A stretch of DNA of 64,000 nt from contig NZ_BSDI01000010.1 of assembly GCF_027923225.1 (NCBI RefSeq), positions 79,367 to 143,366 of the forward strand, in the 5' to 3' direction. The stretch is from Phytohabitans aurantiacus. GTDB lineage: Bacteria > Actinomycetota > Actinomycetes > Mycobacteriales > Micromonosporaceae. Positions 1-7,983 of the stretch are shown here, one piece after another (within the stretch, counting starts at the first letter, position 1; each line of letters begins with the position of its first letter). Below the pieces are notes generated by a model. It was not told where the DNA came from, ran no database searches, and worked only from the letters and a program-made list of their open reading frames with translations. Both the position numbers and the translations under genes were made by a program.

Positions 1-591
1 ATGGGTGCCAAGCCCGCGCTCCAGGAAGTGCGGCGGCGACTCGACACCACCACGCTGGACCACGAGGCGCTCGACGCGATGCTCGCGGCCGCACGCGCCA
101 AGTCGACCGGCTACTCCCTCGTCCTGTGGCGGGGCTCGACGCCCGACGACCTCATCGACGACGTGGCGTACCTGGACGGCCGGCTGCTGTCGGACGCTCC
201 CATGGGCGACCTGGAGTGGGAGGCGGAAAACATCGACGCCGCCCGCGTCCGGGCCGGCGAGGCCGTGAAGGCCGCTCGGGGGCGGCGGTCCTACAGCGCT
301 GGCGCGCGCCACGACGAGACCGGACGGCTGGTCGCGTTCACCGTGATCGACTCAGGCGACGTCGACTGGCACGCGTTTCAGCAGATCACCCTCGTCGAGC
401 CCAACCACCGCGGTCACCGCCTGGGCGCGCTCGTGAAGGTGGAGAACCTGCGGCACGCGATGGCGCACGAGCCCGCGGTGCGAGCCATCGACACCTGGAA
501 CGCGGGCGCCAACGATCACATGATCGCGATCAATGAGGCGATGGGGTTCCGTCCGGTGGATGGCTGGCAGAACTGGCAGCTCTCCGTGTGA
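1..591 (+). CDS. GNAT-family N-acetyltransferase, probably cut at the window edge
   Basis: The C-terminal half has a GNAT fold: an acceptor strand around residues 105-130 followed by the acetyl-CoA loop NHRGHRLG near residue 136, and a final strand ending in a MGFRP motif typical of GNAT C-termini. The reading frame is open to base 1, so the ATG there may be internal; relatives of this kind in actinomycetes are often longer with two GNAT halves, and the N-terminal 80 residues here would be the tail of the first half. The substrate cannot be told. Its last 62 bases overlap the convergent gene on the other strand. Confidence 0.75.
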   Translation: MGAKPALQEVRRRLDTTTLDHEALDAMLAAARAKSTGYSLVLWRGSTPDDLIDDVAYLDGRLLSDAPMGDLEWEAENIDAARVRAGEAVKAARGRRSYSAGARHDETGRLVAFTVIDSGDVDWHAFQQITLVEPNHRGHRLGALVKVENLRHAMAHEPAVRAIDTWNAGANDHMIAINEAMGFRPVDGWQNWQLSV

Positions 592-1030
592 ATCGGGCCG
601 CCCACGGGCGCAGCGGAAGCTCGCGGTAGCCGCCTGCCGCGAGCCCCGCATGCCGTTCGAAGAAGTTGCGGCTGCCGTACGCGCCGGTGAGCAGGTATGA
701 CCAGCCGGAGGCGGCCGCGTACGCCAGGAAGAAGACGGGGCCGAGCACGGCGTACTGGGCGACGTGCCGGGTCTCGTGGCGCAGGAGTTCCGCGCGCTTC
801 GGGTCAAGCAGCCACTCGGCGGGGCGCTTGGTGAAGACCACGGTGCCGACCGTGAAGCAGCTCTGCTTCGGCACCTTGAGGCGATATCCGTGCGCCACCA
901 GTACGCCGCCCGGCGCGCGGGTCAGGCGGGTGCGGGTGACCGCGCAGATCAGTATGGCGGCCAGGGAGCTGCCGTTGATCCAGGTCAGGGTGCTACGAAT
1001 CAGAGGCCACGCGGGCATAGCTCTGAGCAT
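530..1030 (-). CDS. Hypothetical protein with an HExxH-like motif and one hydrophobic segment
   Basis: A 166-residue protein I cannot assign to a named family. It shows a hydrophobic stretch near residues 20-32, then HETRH (residues 85-89), an HExxH-type zinc-binding motif, directly followed by a hydrophobic segment (about 94-112). This arrangement resembles small DUF4157-like or putative metallopeptidase proteins, but a third zinc ligand is not evident, so activity is inference only. A second in-frame ATG at residue 5 is an alternative start. It is convergent with, and overlaps by 62 bases, the acetyltransferase at the left edge. Confidence 0.6.
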   Translation of the reverse strand: MLRAMPAWPLIRSTLTWINGSSLAAILICAVTRTRLTRAPGGVLVAHGYRLKVPKQSCFTVGTVVFTKRPAEWLLDPKRAELLRHETRHVAQYAVLGPVFFLAYAAASGWSYLLTGAYGSRNFFERHAGLAAGGYRELPLRPWAARFTRRAASSASHPPDGTPSPH

Positions 1031-1047
1031 CCCACCGTTTCTGCGGC

Positions 1048-2730
1048 ATGATGGCGGGCATGACGGAGACCCCGCATCATCTGTACGACAAGCACGCCGA
1101 CACCCTCTCGCGCGCGCTGACCGCTATAACCGAGCGCGGCTACTGGTCGGCCTATCCCGAGTCGCCCAGCCCCCGCGTGTACGGCGAGACCGCCGCCGCT
1201 GACGGCGAGGCCGCCTTCCGCGGATACCTGCACCAGCGCTTCCCGCTCGACCAGCCCGGCACCGACGGGTGGGTGGCCACCGAGGCCAGCCCGTTCGGGA
1301 TCGAACTGGGCGTGACGTACCCGCACGCCGGCGCCGCCGCACTGCTGGCCGCCGCGACCGCCGCACTGCCGGCGTGGCGCGACGCCGGGCCGCAGGTTCG
1401 CGCGGGCGTCTGCCTCGAAATCCTCGCCCGGCTGCACGCGCACATCTTCGAGCTCGCCAACGCGGTGCAGTTCACCAGCGGCCAGGCGTTCGTGATGGCG
1501 TTCCAGGCTGGCGGGGCGCACGCGCTCGACCGGGCGCTCGAAGCGATCGCGTACGGGTACGCCGAGATGACCCGGCACCCCGCGACGGCCGAGTGGGAAA
1601 AGCCGGCCAAGGGCGAGCCGCTGAAGATGACCAAGACGTTCCACGTGGTGCCGCGGGGCGTGGCGCTCGTCGTGGGCTGCAACACGTTCCCGACGTGGAA
1701 CTCGTATCCGGGTCTGTTCGCCTCGCTCGTCACCGGCAACCCGGTGGTGATCAAGCCGCACCCGCGTGCCGTGCTGCCGCTCGCCGTCACCGTCCGGTAC
1801 GCCCGCGAGGTGCTCGCCGAGGCCGGGTTCGACCCCAACCTCGTGCTGCTCGCCGTGGAGGAGCCCGGCGAGGCGCTCGCGTCCACACTGGCCCTGCGCC
1901 CCGAAGTCAAAATCATCGACTTCACCGGCTCGACCGCGTACGGCGACTGGCTGGAGCAGAACGCGCGCCAGGCCGCTGTCTACACCGAGAAGGCCGGCGT
2001 CAACACGATCGTCGTCGACTCCACCGACGACTTCGCCGGCATGTGCCGCAACATCGGCTTCTCGCTGACCCTCTACAGCGGACAGATGTGCACCACGCCG
2101 CAGAACATCCTCGTGCCGGCTGCCGGCATCGCCACCGATCAGGGGCACAAGAGCCTCGACGAGGTGGCCGCCGGCATCGCCGGTGTCGTGGGCAAGCTGA
2201 CCGGCGACCCGGGTCGCGCGGTCGAGCTGACCGGCGCGATCGTCAACGACGGCGTACTGGCCCGGCTCGAAGACGTGCGCTCGGTCGGCGAGCCGGTGCT
2301 GGAGTCGCGCTCGGTCGATCACCCGGCCTACGAGGGCGCCGTCGTCCGCACCCCCACCGTCGTACGCCTCTCCGCCGGCGACGCCGAGACGTACGAGCGG
2401 GAGTGGTTCGGGCCGATCTCATTCGTCATCGGCACCGACTCGACCGCGCACAGCCTGGAGATCTTCCGGGCCACGGTGGGCGAGCACGGCGCCCTGACCG
2501 CCGGGGTGTACTCGACAGACGAGAAGGTGCTCGACGCGGCCGAGTCAGCGGCGCTGGAGGTCGGCGTCCACCTGTCGTGCAACCTCACCGGCGGTGTCTT
2601 CGTGAACCAGTCGGCGGCGTTCTCGGACTTCCACGCCAGCGGGGCCAACCCGGCGGCGAACGCGGCGCTCACCGACGGCGCTTATGTCGCCAGCCGCTTC
2701 CGTATAGTCCAGTCCCGCCGCCACTCCTAA
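1048..2730 (+). CDS. paaN: PaaN-type aldehyde dehydrogenase (phenylacetate pathway family)
   Basis: A 560-residue member of the aldehyde dehydrogenase superfamily; length and the N-terminal region (HLYDKHADTLSRALTAI) match the actinobacterial PaaN group. The catalytic cysteine is in SGQMCTTPQN (about residue 348), NAD-binding strands precede it, and the conserved CNTFPTWNSY segment replaces the usual PWN motif of ALDHs. PaaN proteins are associated with ring-cleavage aldehyde oxidation in phenylacetate breakdown, but no other paa gene lies nearby, so the physiological aldehyde is uncertain. Starts at 1051 or 1060 (MTETPHH) are equally possible; no clear ribosome site separates them. An inverted-repeat terminator follows the stop. 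Confidence 0.85.
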   Translation: MMAGMTETPHHLYDKHADTLSRALTAITERGYWSAYPESPSPRVYGETAAADGEAAFRGYLHQRFPLDQPGTDGWVATEASPFGIELGVTYPHAGAAALLAAATAALPAWRDAGPQVRAGVCLEILARLHAHIFELANAVQFTSGQAFVMAFQAGGAHALDRALEAIAYGYAEMTRHPATAEWEKPAKGEPLKMTKTFHVVPRGVALVVGCNTFPTWNSYPGLFASLVTGNPVVIKPHPRAVLPLAVTVRYAREVLAEAGFDPNLVLLAVEEPGEALASTLALRPEVKIIDFTGSTAYGDWLEQNARQAAVYTEKAGVNTIVVDSTDDFAGMCRNIGFSLTLYSGQMCTTPQNILVPAAGIATDQGHKSLDEVAAGIAGVVGKLTGDPGRAVELTGAIVNDGVLARLEDVRSVGEPVLESRSVDHPAYEGAVVRTPTVVRLSAGDAETYEREWFGPISFVIGTDSTAHSLEIFRATVGEHGALTAGVYSTDEKVLDAAESAALEVGVHLSCNLTGGVFVNQSAAFSDFHASGANPAANAALTDGAYVASRFRIVQSRRHS

Positions 2731-2732
2731 CC

Positions 2733-2788
2733 CGTGATCATTGCGTCATTCAAGGCGTCATAGCGACTTGAATGGCGCAATGATCACG
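2733..2788. terminator. Bidirectional inverted-repeat terminator (TGATCA-type palindrome)
   Basis: Arms at 2733-2754 and 2767-2788 are 22 bases each with a single mismatch and a 12-base loop. It lies between the convergent paaN and GNAT genes and reaches five bases into the latter, so it can serve both. The outer bases CGTGATCA are shared with the palindrome at 12042-12091. Confidence 0.7.
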
Positions 2789-3299
2789 CGGGGCGGCGCA
2801 TCTGGAGCTCGGTCAGCACCGGGATCGTCGGGTGCGGCAGCCGCACGGCGGTGTCGACGAAGCCCAGCCGTTCGTACGCACGCAGCGCGCGGTCGTTGCC
2901 GACCACCACTTCGAGCAGCAGCTCGGGCCGGCCGGCCGCCCGCGACCAATCGGCCACTTCCTCGACCAGATCGGCGAGCACGCCGGTGCCCCGGTAGGCG
3001 GGCGTGACGTACACCGCGAAGATCACCGTTACCTTGGCGTCGTCTGGTGACGCGATGCCGCCCGCGTGCGCGACGAGCCGCCCACCGGCGTCGGCCACGA
3101 ACTGCGCGCAGTCGTCGCCGCGCGCGTTGCGGGCGACCCGGGCGGCGTACTCGCTGTGTGGGCGGGCAGCGGCGTCGGCGATCGTCTCCAGAAAGGCCAG
3201 CGGCGCGTCGGCGAGCATCTCCAGCCGGAGCGCCCGCATGCGCGCGGCATCTTCCGGCCGGATGCGGCGCACCGGCCCTAGTGCCGCTTGAGTAGTCAC
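2784..3299 (-). CDS. GNAT-family N-acetyltransferase
   Basis: A compact single-domain GNAT of 171 residues. After an N-terminal strand/helix (RIRPEDAARMRALRLEML), the core strand VIFAVYVTP (about 93-101) leads into the acetyl-CoA pyrophosphate loop YRGTGV, then helix 3 and the ALRAYERLGF motif (near 145) that closes the fold. Substrate unknown; this subtype often acetylates small amines or proteins. It stands alone: the gene upstream on the same strand is separated by a hairpin terminator at 3317-3355. Confidence 0.85.
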   Translation of the reverse strand: MTTQAALGPVRRIRPEDAARMRALRLEMLADAPLAFLETIADAAARPHSEYAARVARNARGDDCAQFVADAGGRLVAHAGGIASPDDAKVTVIFAVYVTPAYRGTGVLADLVEEVADWSRAAGRPELLLEVVVGNDRALRAYERLGFVDTAVRLPHPTIPVLTELQMRRPA

Positions 3300-3316
3300 C
3301 CCGTCACCCTAGAGCA

Positions 3317-3355
3317 CCCCGCGAAAGCGCTCGCTGCGCTCACGTTTTCGCGGGG
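3317..3355 (-). terminator. Hairpin downstream of the serine beta-lactamase-like gene
   Basis: Perfect 10-base arms, CCCCGCGAAA (3317-3326) and TTTCGCGGGG (3346-3355), six bases past the stop of the gene ending at 3362 on the minus strand. Confidence 0.65.
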
Positions 3356-3361
3356 ACCCCG

Positions 3362-4333
3362 CTAGACGGGGGAGACGAGTTGCTCGCCGACCTGCCGGCA
3401 CAGGTCGGTGCCGTATTCGAATCCGAGCCGCCCCGGGTACCGGGCCAGGACGCCGAGCACCCAGCCGTCGCCGATCGCCAGGCACGCGATGTGCCACAGG
3501 CGGTCCTCGTCGCGCAACAGCCAGCCGTTCTTGATGGCGACGGTGGCGGCGATGCGCTCGGGCAGTGTGTGGCGTACGCCGAAGTCGCCCGCGCCGCGCA
3601 CCTGGCGCATCTCGTCGAGCAGCCAGGGTGTCCACCGTGGACCCGCGGCGCGCCCGTCGGCAAGGCAGACCCCGATCCGGACCACGTCGCGGGCGGACAC
3701 GGTCGTGTTGCTCCACCAGTCGCCGTACGGGCGGCTGTCGGTGAGCCCACAGATCTTGATGAGCCGGAGGATCGAGGCGTGCCGGCCCAACTCGGCGAAG
3801 ATGGTCTGCGCGGACACGTTGTCGCTGTCGCGGATCATGATGGTGAGCTGGTGCATCCGCGTTTGCCCTGGCGTGACGCCCTGCTCGGTGGCGCGGCGCA
3901 GGTAGTCGGCCGCTATCCAGGACTTGACCATCGACATGGTGTCGCTGGGGGCGGCCAGGTTCGAGCCGCTGATCTCACCGGTACCCCTATCGAGTAACGC
4001 CCAGGAGAGAAAGCCGGCACTGTCGACGTACACCGGTCCCGAATGGAGAGCGACCGTCCGCGGCGCCGGCGGTTTCGTGAACTCAGTCCGATGTGGTCTG
4101 CTGGCGGCCCGCTGCGGCGGGTCGCCGCCAATATCGACGGCCGTGACCAGCGCTGTCGCGCCCGCCACCACGATGCCGAGGCACGCGACCGCCCGGTGCG
4201 CGGGGTGGATTCCGCGAGCGCGATGCCGTCCGGCGCGGTGCCGGCCAATGCGCACGATCGATGGTGTGGACACGGATTGTTCAACGAGACAGGTGCCCTG
4301 GTGGGCGCAGGCAGGATGCCGGGTCACGACCAT
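3362..4333 (-). CDS. Membrane-anchored serine hydrolase of the class A beta-lactamase fold
   Basis: With the ATG at 4333 the protein has 323 residues: a basic N-terminus, one membrane segment (AVACLGIVVAGATALV), then a penicillin-recognising fold. The three family motifs can be read: SMVK (about residues 134-137, nucleophile Ser and Lys), SDN (about 170-172) and KNG (IKNGWL) in place of KTG. There is no clear omega-loop glutamate of true beta-lactamases, so a DD-peptidase or other cell-wall role outside the membrane is as likely as resistance. A GTG at 4273 is an alternative start; neither has a good ribosome site. The frame extends further upstream to 4507, but that would run into the divergent cold-shock gene. 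Confidence 0.7.
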   Translation of the reverse strand: MVVTRHPACAHQGTCLVEQSVSTPSIVRIGRHRAGRHRARGIHPAHRAVACLGIVVAGATALVTAVDIGGDPPQRAASRPHRTEFTKPPAPRTVALHSGPVYVDSAGFLSWALLDRGTGEISGSNLAAPSDTMSMVKSWIAADYLRRATEQGVTPGQTRMHQLTIMIRDSDNVSAQTIFAELGRHASILRLIKICGLTDSRPYGDWWSNTTVSARDVVRIGVCLADGRAAGPRWTPWLLDEMRQVRGAGDFGVRHTLPERIAATVAIKNGWLLRDEDRLWHIACLAIGDGWVLGVLARYPGRLGFEYGTDLCRQVGEQLVSPV

Positions 4334-4500
4334 GGAGTCCGTTTTGGGGTAGTGCGCGAGAGGGTGTGCTCGTGTAGCGTGCGATTTCGGCCGCTGTGTT
4401 CGACGGACCACCCCGGACCACGGATCGGCGGCCCCGGTTAGGGAACGCCTCAATCGGGGGTTGTCGAAACCCAGCACCATCGAAGTGAGGGAAGTGCACC

Positions 4501-4704
4501 GTGGCACAGGGCACCGTCAAGTGGTTCAACAGCGAAAAGGGCTACGGCTTCATCGCGGTCGACGGCGGGCAGGACGTCTTCGTCCACTTCTCGGCGATCG
4601 AGATGGACGGCTACAAGGCGCTGGACGACGGTCAGCGCGTTGAGTTCGAGATCGCGCAGGGCCAGAAGGGTCCGCAGGCGGAGAAGGTTCGCCTGATCGC
4701 CTAG
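4501..4704 (+). CDS. cspA: Cold-shock domain protein (CspA family)
   Basis: A 67-residue single cold-shock domain that binds single-stranded RNA and DNA as an RNA chaperone in the cytoplasm. Both RNP motifs are intact: KGYGFI (RNP1) and DVFVHF (RNP2), with the usual WFN and acidic C-terminal half. GTG start; GAGGGA about 8-13 bases upstream acts as ribosome site. A GC-rich hairpin with a T run follows at 4726-4765, so it is a single-gene unit. Length and sequence are typical of actinobacterial CspA, and which cold-shock paralogue it is cannot be told from one copy. Confidence 0.95.
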   Translation: MAQGTVKWFNSEKGYGFIAVDGGQDVFVHFSAIEMDGYKALDDGQRVEFEIAQGQKGPQAEKVRLIA

Positions 4705-4725
4705 TCCACCGGTCGAAAACGCGTT

Positions 4726-4765
4726 GAGGCGGGGCGCCGGCAATTCGGCCCCGCCTCGCGGCTTT
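4726..4765 (+). terminator. Rho-independent terminator after cspA
   Basis: GAGGCGGGGC (4726-4735) pairs with GCCCCGCCTC (4748-4757) and is followed by GCGGCTTTT, the clearest intrinsic terminator in the window. Confidence 0.85.
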
Positions 4766-4810
4766 TCCCGGGCTGGCTTCTTGGTCTTGGCCACACGTTC
4801 ACCGACCTCG

Positions 4811-4837
4811 CTTGCACTCGCCAGGGCAGAGTGCTAA
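4811..4837 (+). promoter_or_regulatory. CIRCE operator 1 (HrcA site) upstream of groEL
   Basis: Imperfect left arm CTTGCACTC, nine-base spacer, perfect right arm GAGTGCTAA, matching the CIRCE consensus TTAGCACTC-N9-GAGTGCTAA. CIRCE is the binding site of the heat-shock repressor HrcA. Confidence 0.9.
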
Positions 4838-4845
4838 ACAAGTGA

Positions 4846-4872
4846 TTGGCACTCGCGGTGTGCGAGTGCCAA
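4846..4872 (+). promoter_or_regulatory. CIRCE operator 2 (HrcA site) upstream of groEL
   Basis: TTGGCACTC-N9-GAGTGCCAA, a perfect inverted repeat with the same nine-base spacing, only eight bases after the first CIRCE. The two arms differ from consensus by compensating changes that keep symmetry. Confidence 0.88.
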
Positions 4873-5048
4873 AGGTCGGGACGGTGGGGTTCCGGTCGCG
4901 CAACGCGCGACACGGGGCCGGTCGTCGCGGGCTATCCGGCCCGGCCTACGAAGCGTCACCGCCGCCAGGTGGTGACCTTTCGAAGGTGCGCGCTTCGAGC
5001 CAACAGGCTTGGGGCGCACTGGATGTCCAGCCTGGAGGACAACGCCGT

Positions 5049-6668
5049 ATGGCCAAGATGATCGCGTTCGACGAGGAGGCGCGCCGCGGCCTTGAGCGGG
5101 GCATGAACACCCTCGCCGACGCCGTAAAGGTGACGCTGGGCCCGAAGGGCCGCAACGTCGTGCTCGAGAAGAAGTGGGGCGCCCCCACCATCACCAACGA
5201 TGGTGTGAGCATCGCCAAGGAAATCGAGCTCGAAGACCCCTGGGAGAAGATCGGCGCCGAGCTGGTCAAGGAGGTCGCGAAGAAGACCGACGACGTGGCC
5301 GGTGACGGCACGACGACGGCGACCGTCCTCGCCCAGGCGCTGGTTCGCGAGGGTCTGCGCAACGTGGCTGCCGGCGCCAACCCGATGGCCCTGAAGCGGG
5401 GCATCGAGGCGGCCGTCGCCAACGTCGCGGAGGAGCTGGCGAAGATCGCCAAGGACGTCGAGACCAAGGAGCAGATCGCCTCGACGGCGTCGATCTCCGC
5501 TGGTGACGCGACCGTTGGCGAGATCATCGCTGAGGCGATGGACAAGGTCGGCAAGGAAGGCGTCATCACCGTCGAGGAGAGCAACACCTTCGGCCTGGAG
5601 CTCGAGCTCACCGAGGGCATGCGCTTCGACAAGGGATACATCTCCCCGTACTTCTGGACCGACGCTGAGCGGATGGAAGCGGTCCTCGACGACCCCTACA
5701 TCCTGATCGTGAACAGCAAGATCGCTTCGGTGAAGGACCTGCTGCCGATCCTCGAGAAGGTCATGCAGTCGGGCAAGCCGCTGGCGATCATCGCCGAGGA
5801 CGTCGAGGGCGAGGCCCTGGCGACCCTGGTGGTCAACAAGGTGCGCGGCACCTTCAAGTCGGTTGCCGTCAAGGCCCCCGGCTTCGGCGACCGCCGCAAG
5901 GCGATGCTGACCGACATCGCGATCCTGACCGGTGGTCAGGTCGTCAGCGAAGAGGTCGGCCTCAAGCTCGACGCCGCCACGCTGGAGCTGCTGGGCCGGG
6001 CCCGCAAGGTCGTGGTCACCAAGGACGAGACCACGATCGTGGACGGCGCCGGTGACCAGGACCAGATCCAGGGTCGGGTCAACCAGATCCGGGCCGAGAT
6101 CGAGAAGAGCGACTCGGACTACGACCGCGAGAAGCTGCAGGAGCGGCTTGCCAAGCTCGCCGGTGGTGTCGCGGTGATCAAGGTCGGCGCGGCCACCGAG
6201 GTCGAGCTCAAGGAGCGCAAGCACCGCATCGAAGACGCGGTGCGTAACGCGAAGGCCGCCGTCGAAGAGGGCATCGTCCCCGGTGGTGGTGTCGCGCTCG
6301 TACAGGCCGGCAAGTCCGCCTTCGACAAGCTCGACCTGGTTGGCGACGAGGCGACCGGTGCGACGATCGTGAAGATCGCGCTCGACGCCCCGCTGCGCCA
6401 GATCGCCGTGAACGCCGGCCTCGAGGGTGGCGTCGTGGTGGAGAAGGTGCGCAACCTCGACACCAACCACGGGCTGAACGCGGCGAGCGGCGAGTACGTC
6501 GACCTGCTCGCGGCGGGCATCATCGACCCGGCCAAGGTGACCCGCTCGGCGCTGCAGAACGCGGCCTCGATCGCGGCCCTGTTCCTGACCACCGAGGCTG
6601 TGGTCGCGGACAAGCCGGAGAAGGAGAAGGCCCCGGCCGCCCCGGGCGGCGGGGACATGGACTTCTGA
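5049..6668 (+). CDS. groEL: Chaperonin GroEL (60 kDa, solitary copy)
   Basis: A 539-residue Hsp60 that assembles into rings and folds proteins with ATP and GroES in the cytoplasm. The start is set at ATG 5049 (MAKMIAFDEEARRGL) by family alignment and GGAGG ten bases upstream; the frame is open further upstream through the CIRCE region but this is not coding. The ATP site GDGTTTATVLA is near residue 85 and the hydrolytic-loop and hinge regions are intact; the C-terminus is APGGGDMDF rather than a long GGM tail or a His-rich tail. No groES precedes it, as with the solitary groEL2 type of actinobacteria, where the second copy sits in a groESL operon elsewhere. Two CIRCE operators indicate HrcA control. 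Confidence 0.97.
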   Translation: MAKMIAFDEEARRGLERGMNTLADAVKVTLGPKGRNVVLEKKWGAPTITNDGVSIAKEIELEDPWEKIGAELVKEVAKKTDDVAGDGTTTATVLAQALVREGLRNVAAGANPMALKRGIEAAVANVAEELAKIAKDVETKEQIASTASISAGDATVGEIIAEAMDKVGKEGVITVEESNTFGLELELTEGMRFDKGYISPYFWTDAERMEAVLDDPYILIVNSKIASVKDLLPILEKVMQSGKPLAIIAEDVEGEALATLVVNKVRGTFKSVAVKAPGFGDRRKAMLTDIAILTGGQVVSEEVGLKLDAATLELLGRARKVVVTKDETTIVDGAGDQDQIQGRVNQIRAEIEKSDSDYDREKLQERLAKLAGGVAVIKVGAATEVELKERKHRIEDAVRNAKAAVEEGIVPGGGVALVQAGKSAFDKLDLVGDEATGATIVKIALDAPLRQIAVNAGLEGGVVVEKVRNLDTNHGLNAASGEYVDLLAAGIIDPAKVTRSALQNAASIAALFLTTEAVVADKPEKEKAPAAPGGGDMDF

Positions 6669-6689
6669 GTCCATCCCTCCACTGAGGAC

Positions 6690-6720
6690 AAGGGGCGAGC
6701 CGGTCGGCTCGCCCCTTGTT
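6690..6720 (+). terminator. Rho-independent terminator after groEL
   Basis: Perfect 12-base stem, AAGGGGCGAGCC (6690-6701) with GGCTCGCCCCTT (6706-6717), four-base loop, then TGTTCG. It also lies just past the stop of the convergent small gene at 6726 and may serve both. Confidence 0.85.
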
Positions 6721-6725
6721 CGTGT

Positions 6726-6971
6726 CTAACCTCTGGGCTGGTTACGCTGCTTGTCAGCCCTGGTCATCGCCTGCCGCCCCCGCGCCGGCATGTCGGACGT
6801 CGACGCCGACTCGTCGGGCATCCGCTCCATCGGATCCCTGGCGTCCATGTCGCGCCGGTTCGGTGGGGTCTGCTCGTCGAGCCTGCCACCAGCCGTCTCG
6901 GCGGGCATGTGCGCCATACGTGCCTTCGCCTCTGTATGGAGATCGTCCTTCGGTCGCTTGTCCTTGGCCAT
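6726..6971 (-). CDS. Small highly charged hypothetical protein
   Basis: An 81-residue hydrophilic protein, rich in Arg, Asp, Met and Pro, without membrane or signal sequence and probably disordered. It begins MAKDKRPKDDLHTEAKARMA. A very strong ribosome site (AAGGAGGAG, seven or fewer bases before the ATG at 6971) supports it as a real gene. No family recognised. It is convergent with groEL, sharing the hairpin region between them. Confidence 0.65.
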   Translation of the reverse strand: MAKDKRPKDDLHTEAKARMAHMPAETAGGRLDEQTPPNRRDMDARDPMERMPDESASTSDMPARGRQAMTRADKQRNQPRG

Positions 6972-7063
6972 GATCTCCTCCTTCCCCCGACACCGTATGG
7001 TCGGCGCGGCGGAGCCTGCGGTGAAACGCGACTATCCACCCACACGTCCCGTTCGTCCCAGGG

Positions 7064-7972
7064 TTAGAGCTGTTTGCGGTATAGGAAGAAGACTCGCTCG
7101 ATCCAGGCGCCGGCGTTGCGGGCGTAGAACGGTACCGGGCCTACCCAGCCGATCTGGCTGCGGGTGATGCCGAGTTCGTGCTGTTCGCGCAGGCAGCGGC
7201 GGAGGAGTACACCGCCAATGCCCAGGCCCTGTGCGGTGGGGGCGGTGCCCATCGGGCCGAACCAGCTTGGGCGGGACGATCCGAACGCGGCGAACCCCAG
7301 GATTTCGCCGGGACCGCGGATCGCCAGGTGCAGGCCGGCGCCCTCACGGTCGATCGAGTGGGCGACCTCGCCGGCCCAGGATGCCCCGAACGTGCTCCGA
7401 GCGAATTCCACCAGCGCGTTCGCGTCGTCGGCTGTGGCGCGGCGTACGGTGATGCCCTTGGCCGCCAGGCGTTGCTCGGCCGGCTCGGTTGGGCGTAGCG
7501 CGGGGGATTCGGGGTAGGACAGGTCGGCGGTCATGTTCCACGCCGTGCGGTCCTGCTCGTAGCCCAGCGCCATCGCCGCGCACACCGCTGGCGTGTACCG
7601 GACGTCGATCCCGGGCCAGGCGTAGTACGGCGGGTTGCCGGCGAGCAGTACCTCGGTCACGCCCAGCCCGGCGAGTGCCGCCTCGGCGCGACCGATCAGC
7701 GCCCGCCCGATGCCCTGGCGCCGGGCGTCCGGCCGTACGGCCACCAGGTCGATGTGACCGACTGACTTGTCGCGAAGCGCGATTGAACCGAGCACCGCGC
7801 CGGCAACCGAACCGTCGACGGTCGCCACGAAACCCGTACCCGGCTGCTCGCGCAGGCGCGCGACGATCTGCGGCGCCTCGGCGGCGTCTTCCGGAAGGTC
7901 GAGGGCCGCGCGGCACAGCTCGACGACCCGGGGTACGTCTTCGTCGGTCAGAGGCGTGATCGAGAAGTCCAC
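7064..7972 (-). CDS. Tandem GNAT-domain acetyltransferase
   Basis: A 302-residue protein with two GNAT modules. The first (about 1-150) has DLVAVRPDARRQGIGRAL, a textbook acetyl-CoA binding loop; the second (about 165-302) has APTAQGLGIGGVLLRRCL and ends in the strand VFFLYRKQL. Both loops are intact, unlike many tandem GNATs where one half decays. The start is the GTG at 7972 (VDFSITPLTDEDVP), 12 bases after the stop of the protease gene, so the two are probably co-transcribed; the frame is open far upstream inside the protease gene but that is a shadow. Substrate unknown. Confidence 0.82.
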   Translation of the reverse strand: MDFSITPLTDEDVPRVVELCRAALDLPEDAAEAPQIVARLREQPGTGFVATVDGSVAGAVLGSIALRDKSVGHIDLVAVRPDARRQGIGRALIGRAEAALAGLGVTEVLLAGNPPYYAWPGIDVRYTPAVCAAMALGYEQDRTAWNMTADLSYPESPALRPTEPAEQRLAAKGITVRRATADDANALVEFARSTFGASWAGEVAHSIDREGAGLHLAIRGPGEILGFAAFGSSRPSWFGPMGTAPTAQGLGIGGVLLRRCLREQHELGITRSQIGWVGPVPFYARNAGAWIERVFFLYRKQL

Positions 7973-7983
7973 GGTGGTGGACC

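Noticed and set aside
1000..2322. 440-residue minus-strand frame inside paaN
   Set aside because: Antisense frame of a GC-rich gene with repetitive Arg/Val/Gly/His composition; no domain or start signal.
4955..6674. Minus-strand frame of 572 residues opposite groEL
   Set aside because: Common antisense artefact of groEL; no family, and the plus-strand gene is certain.
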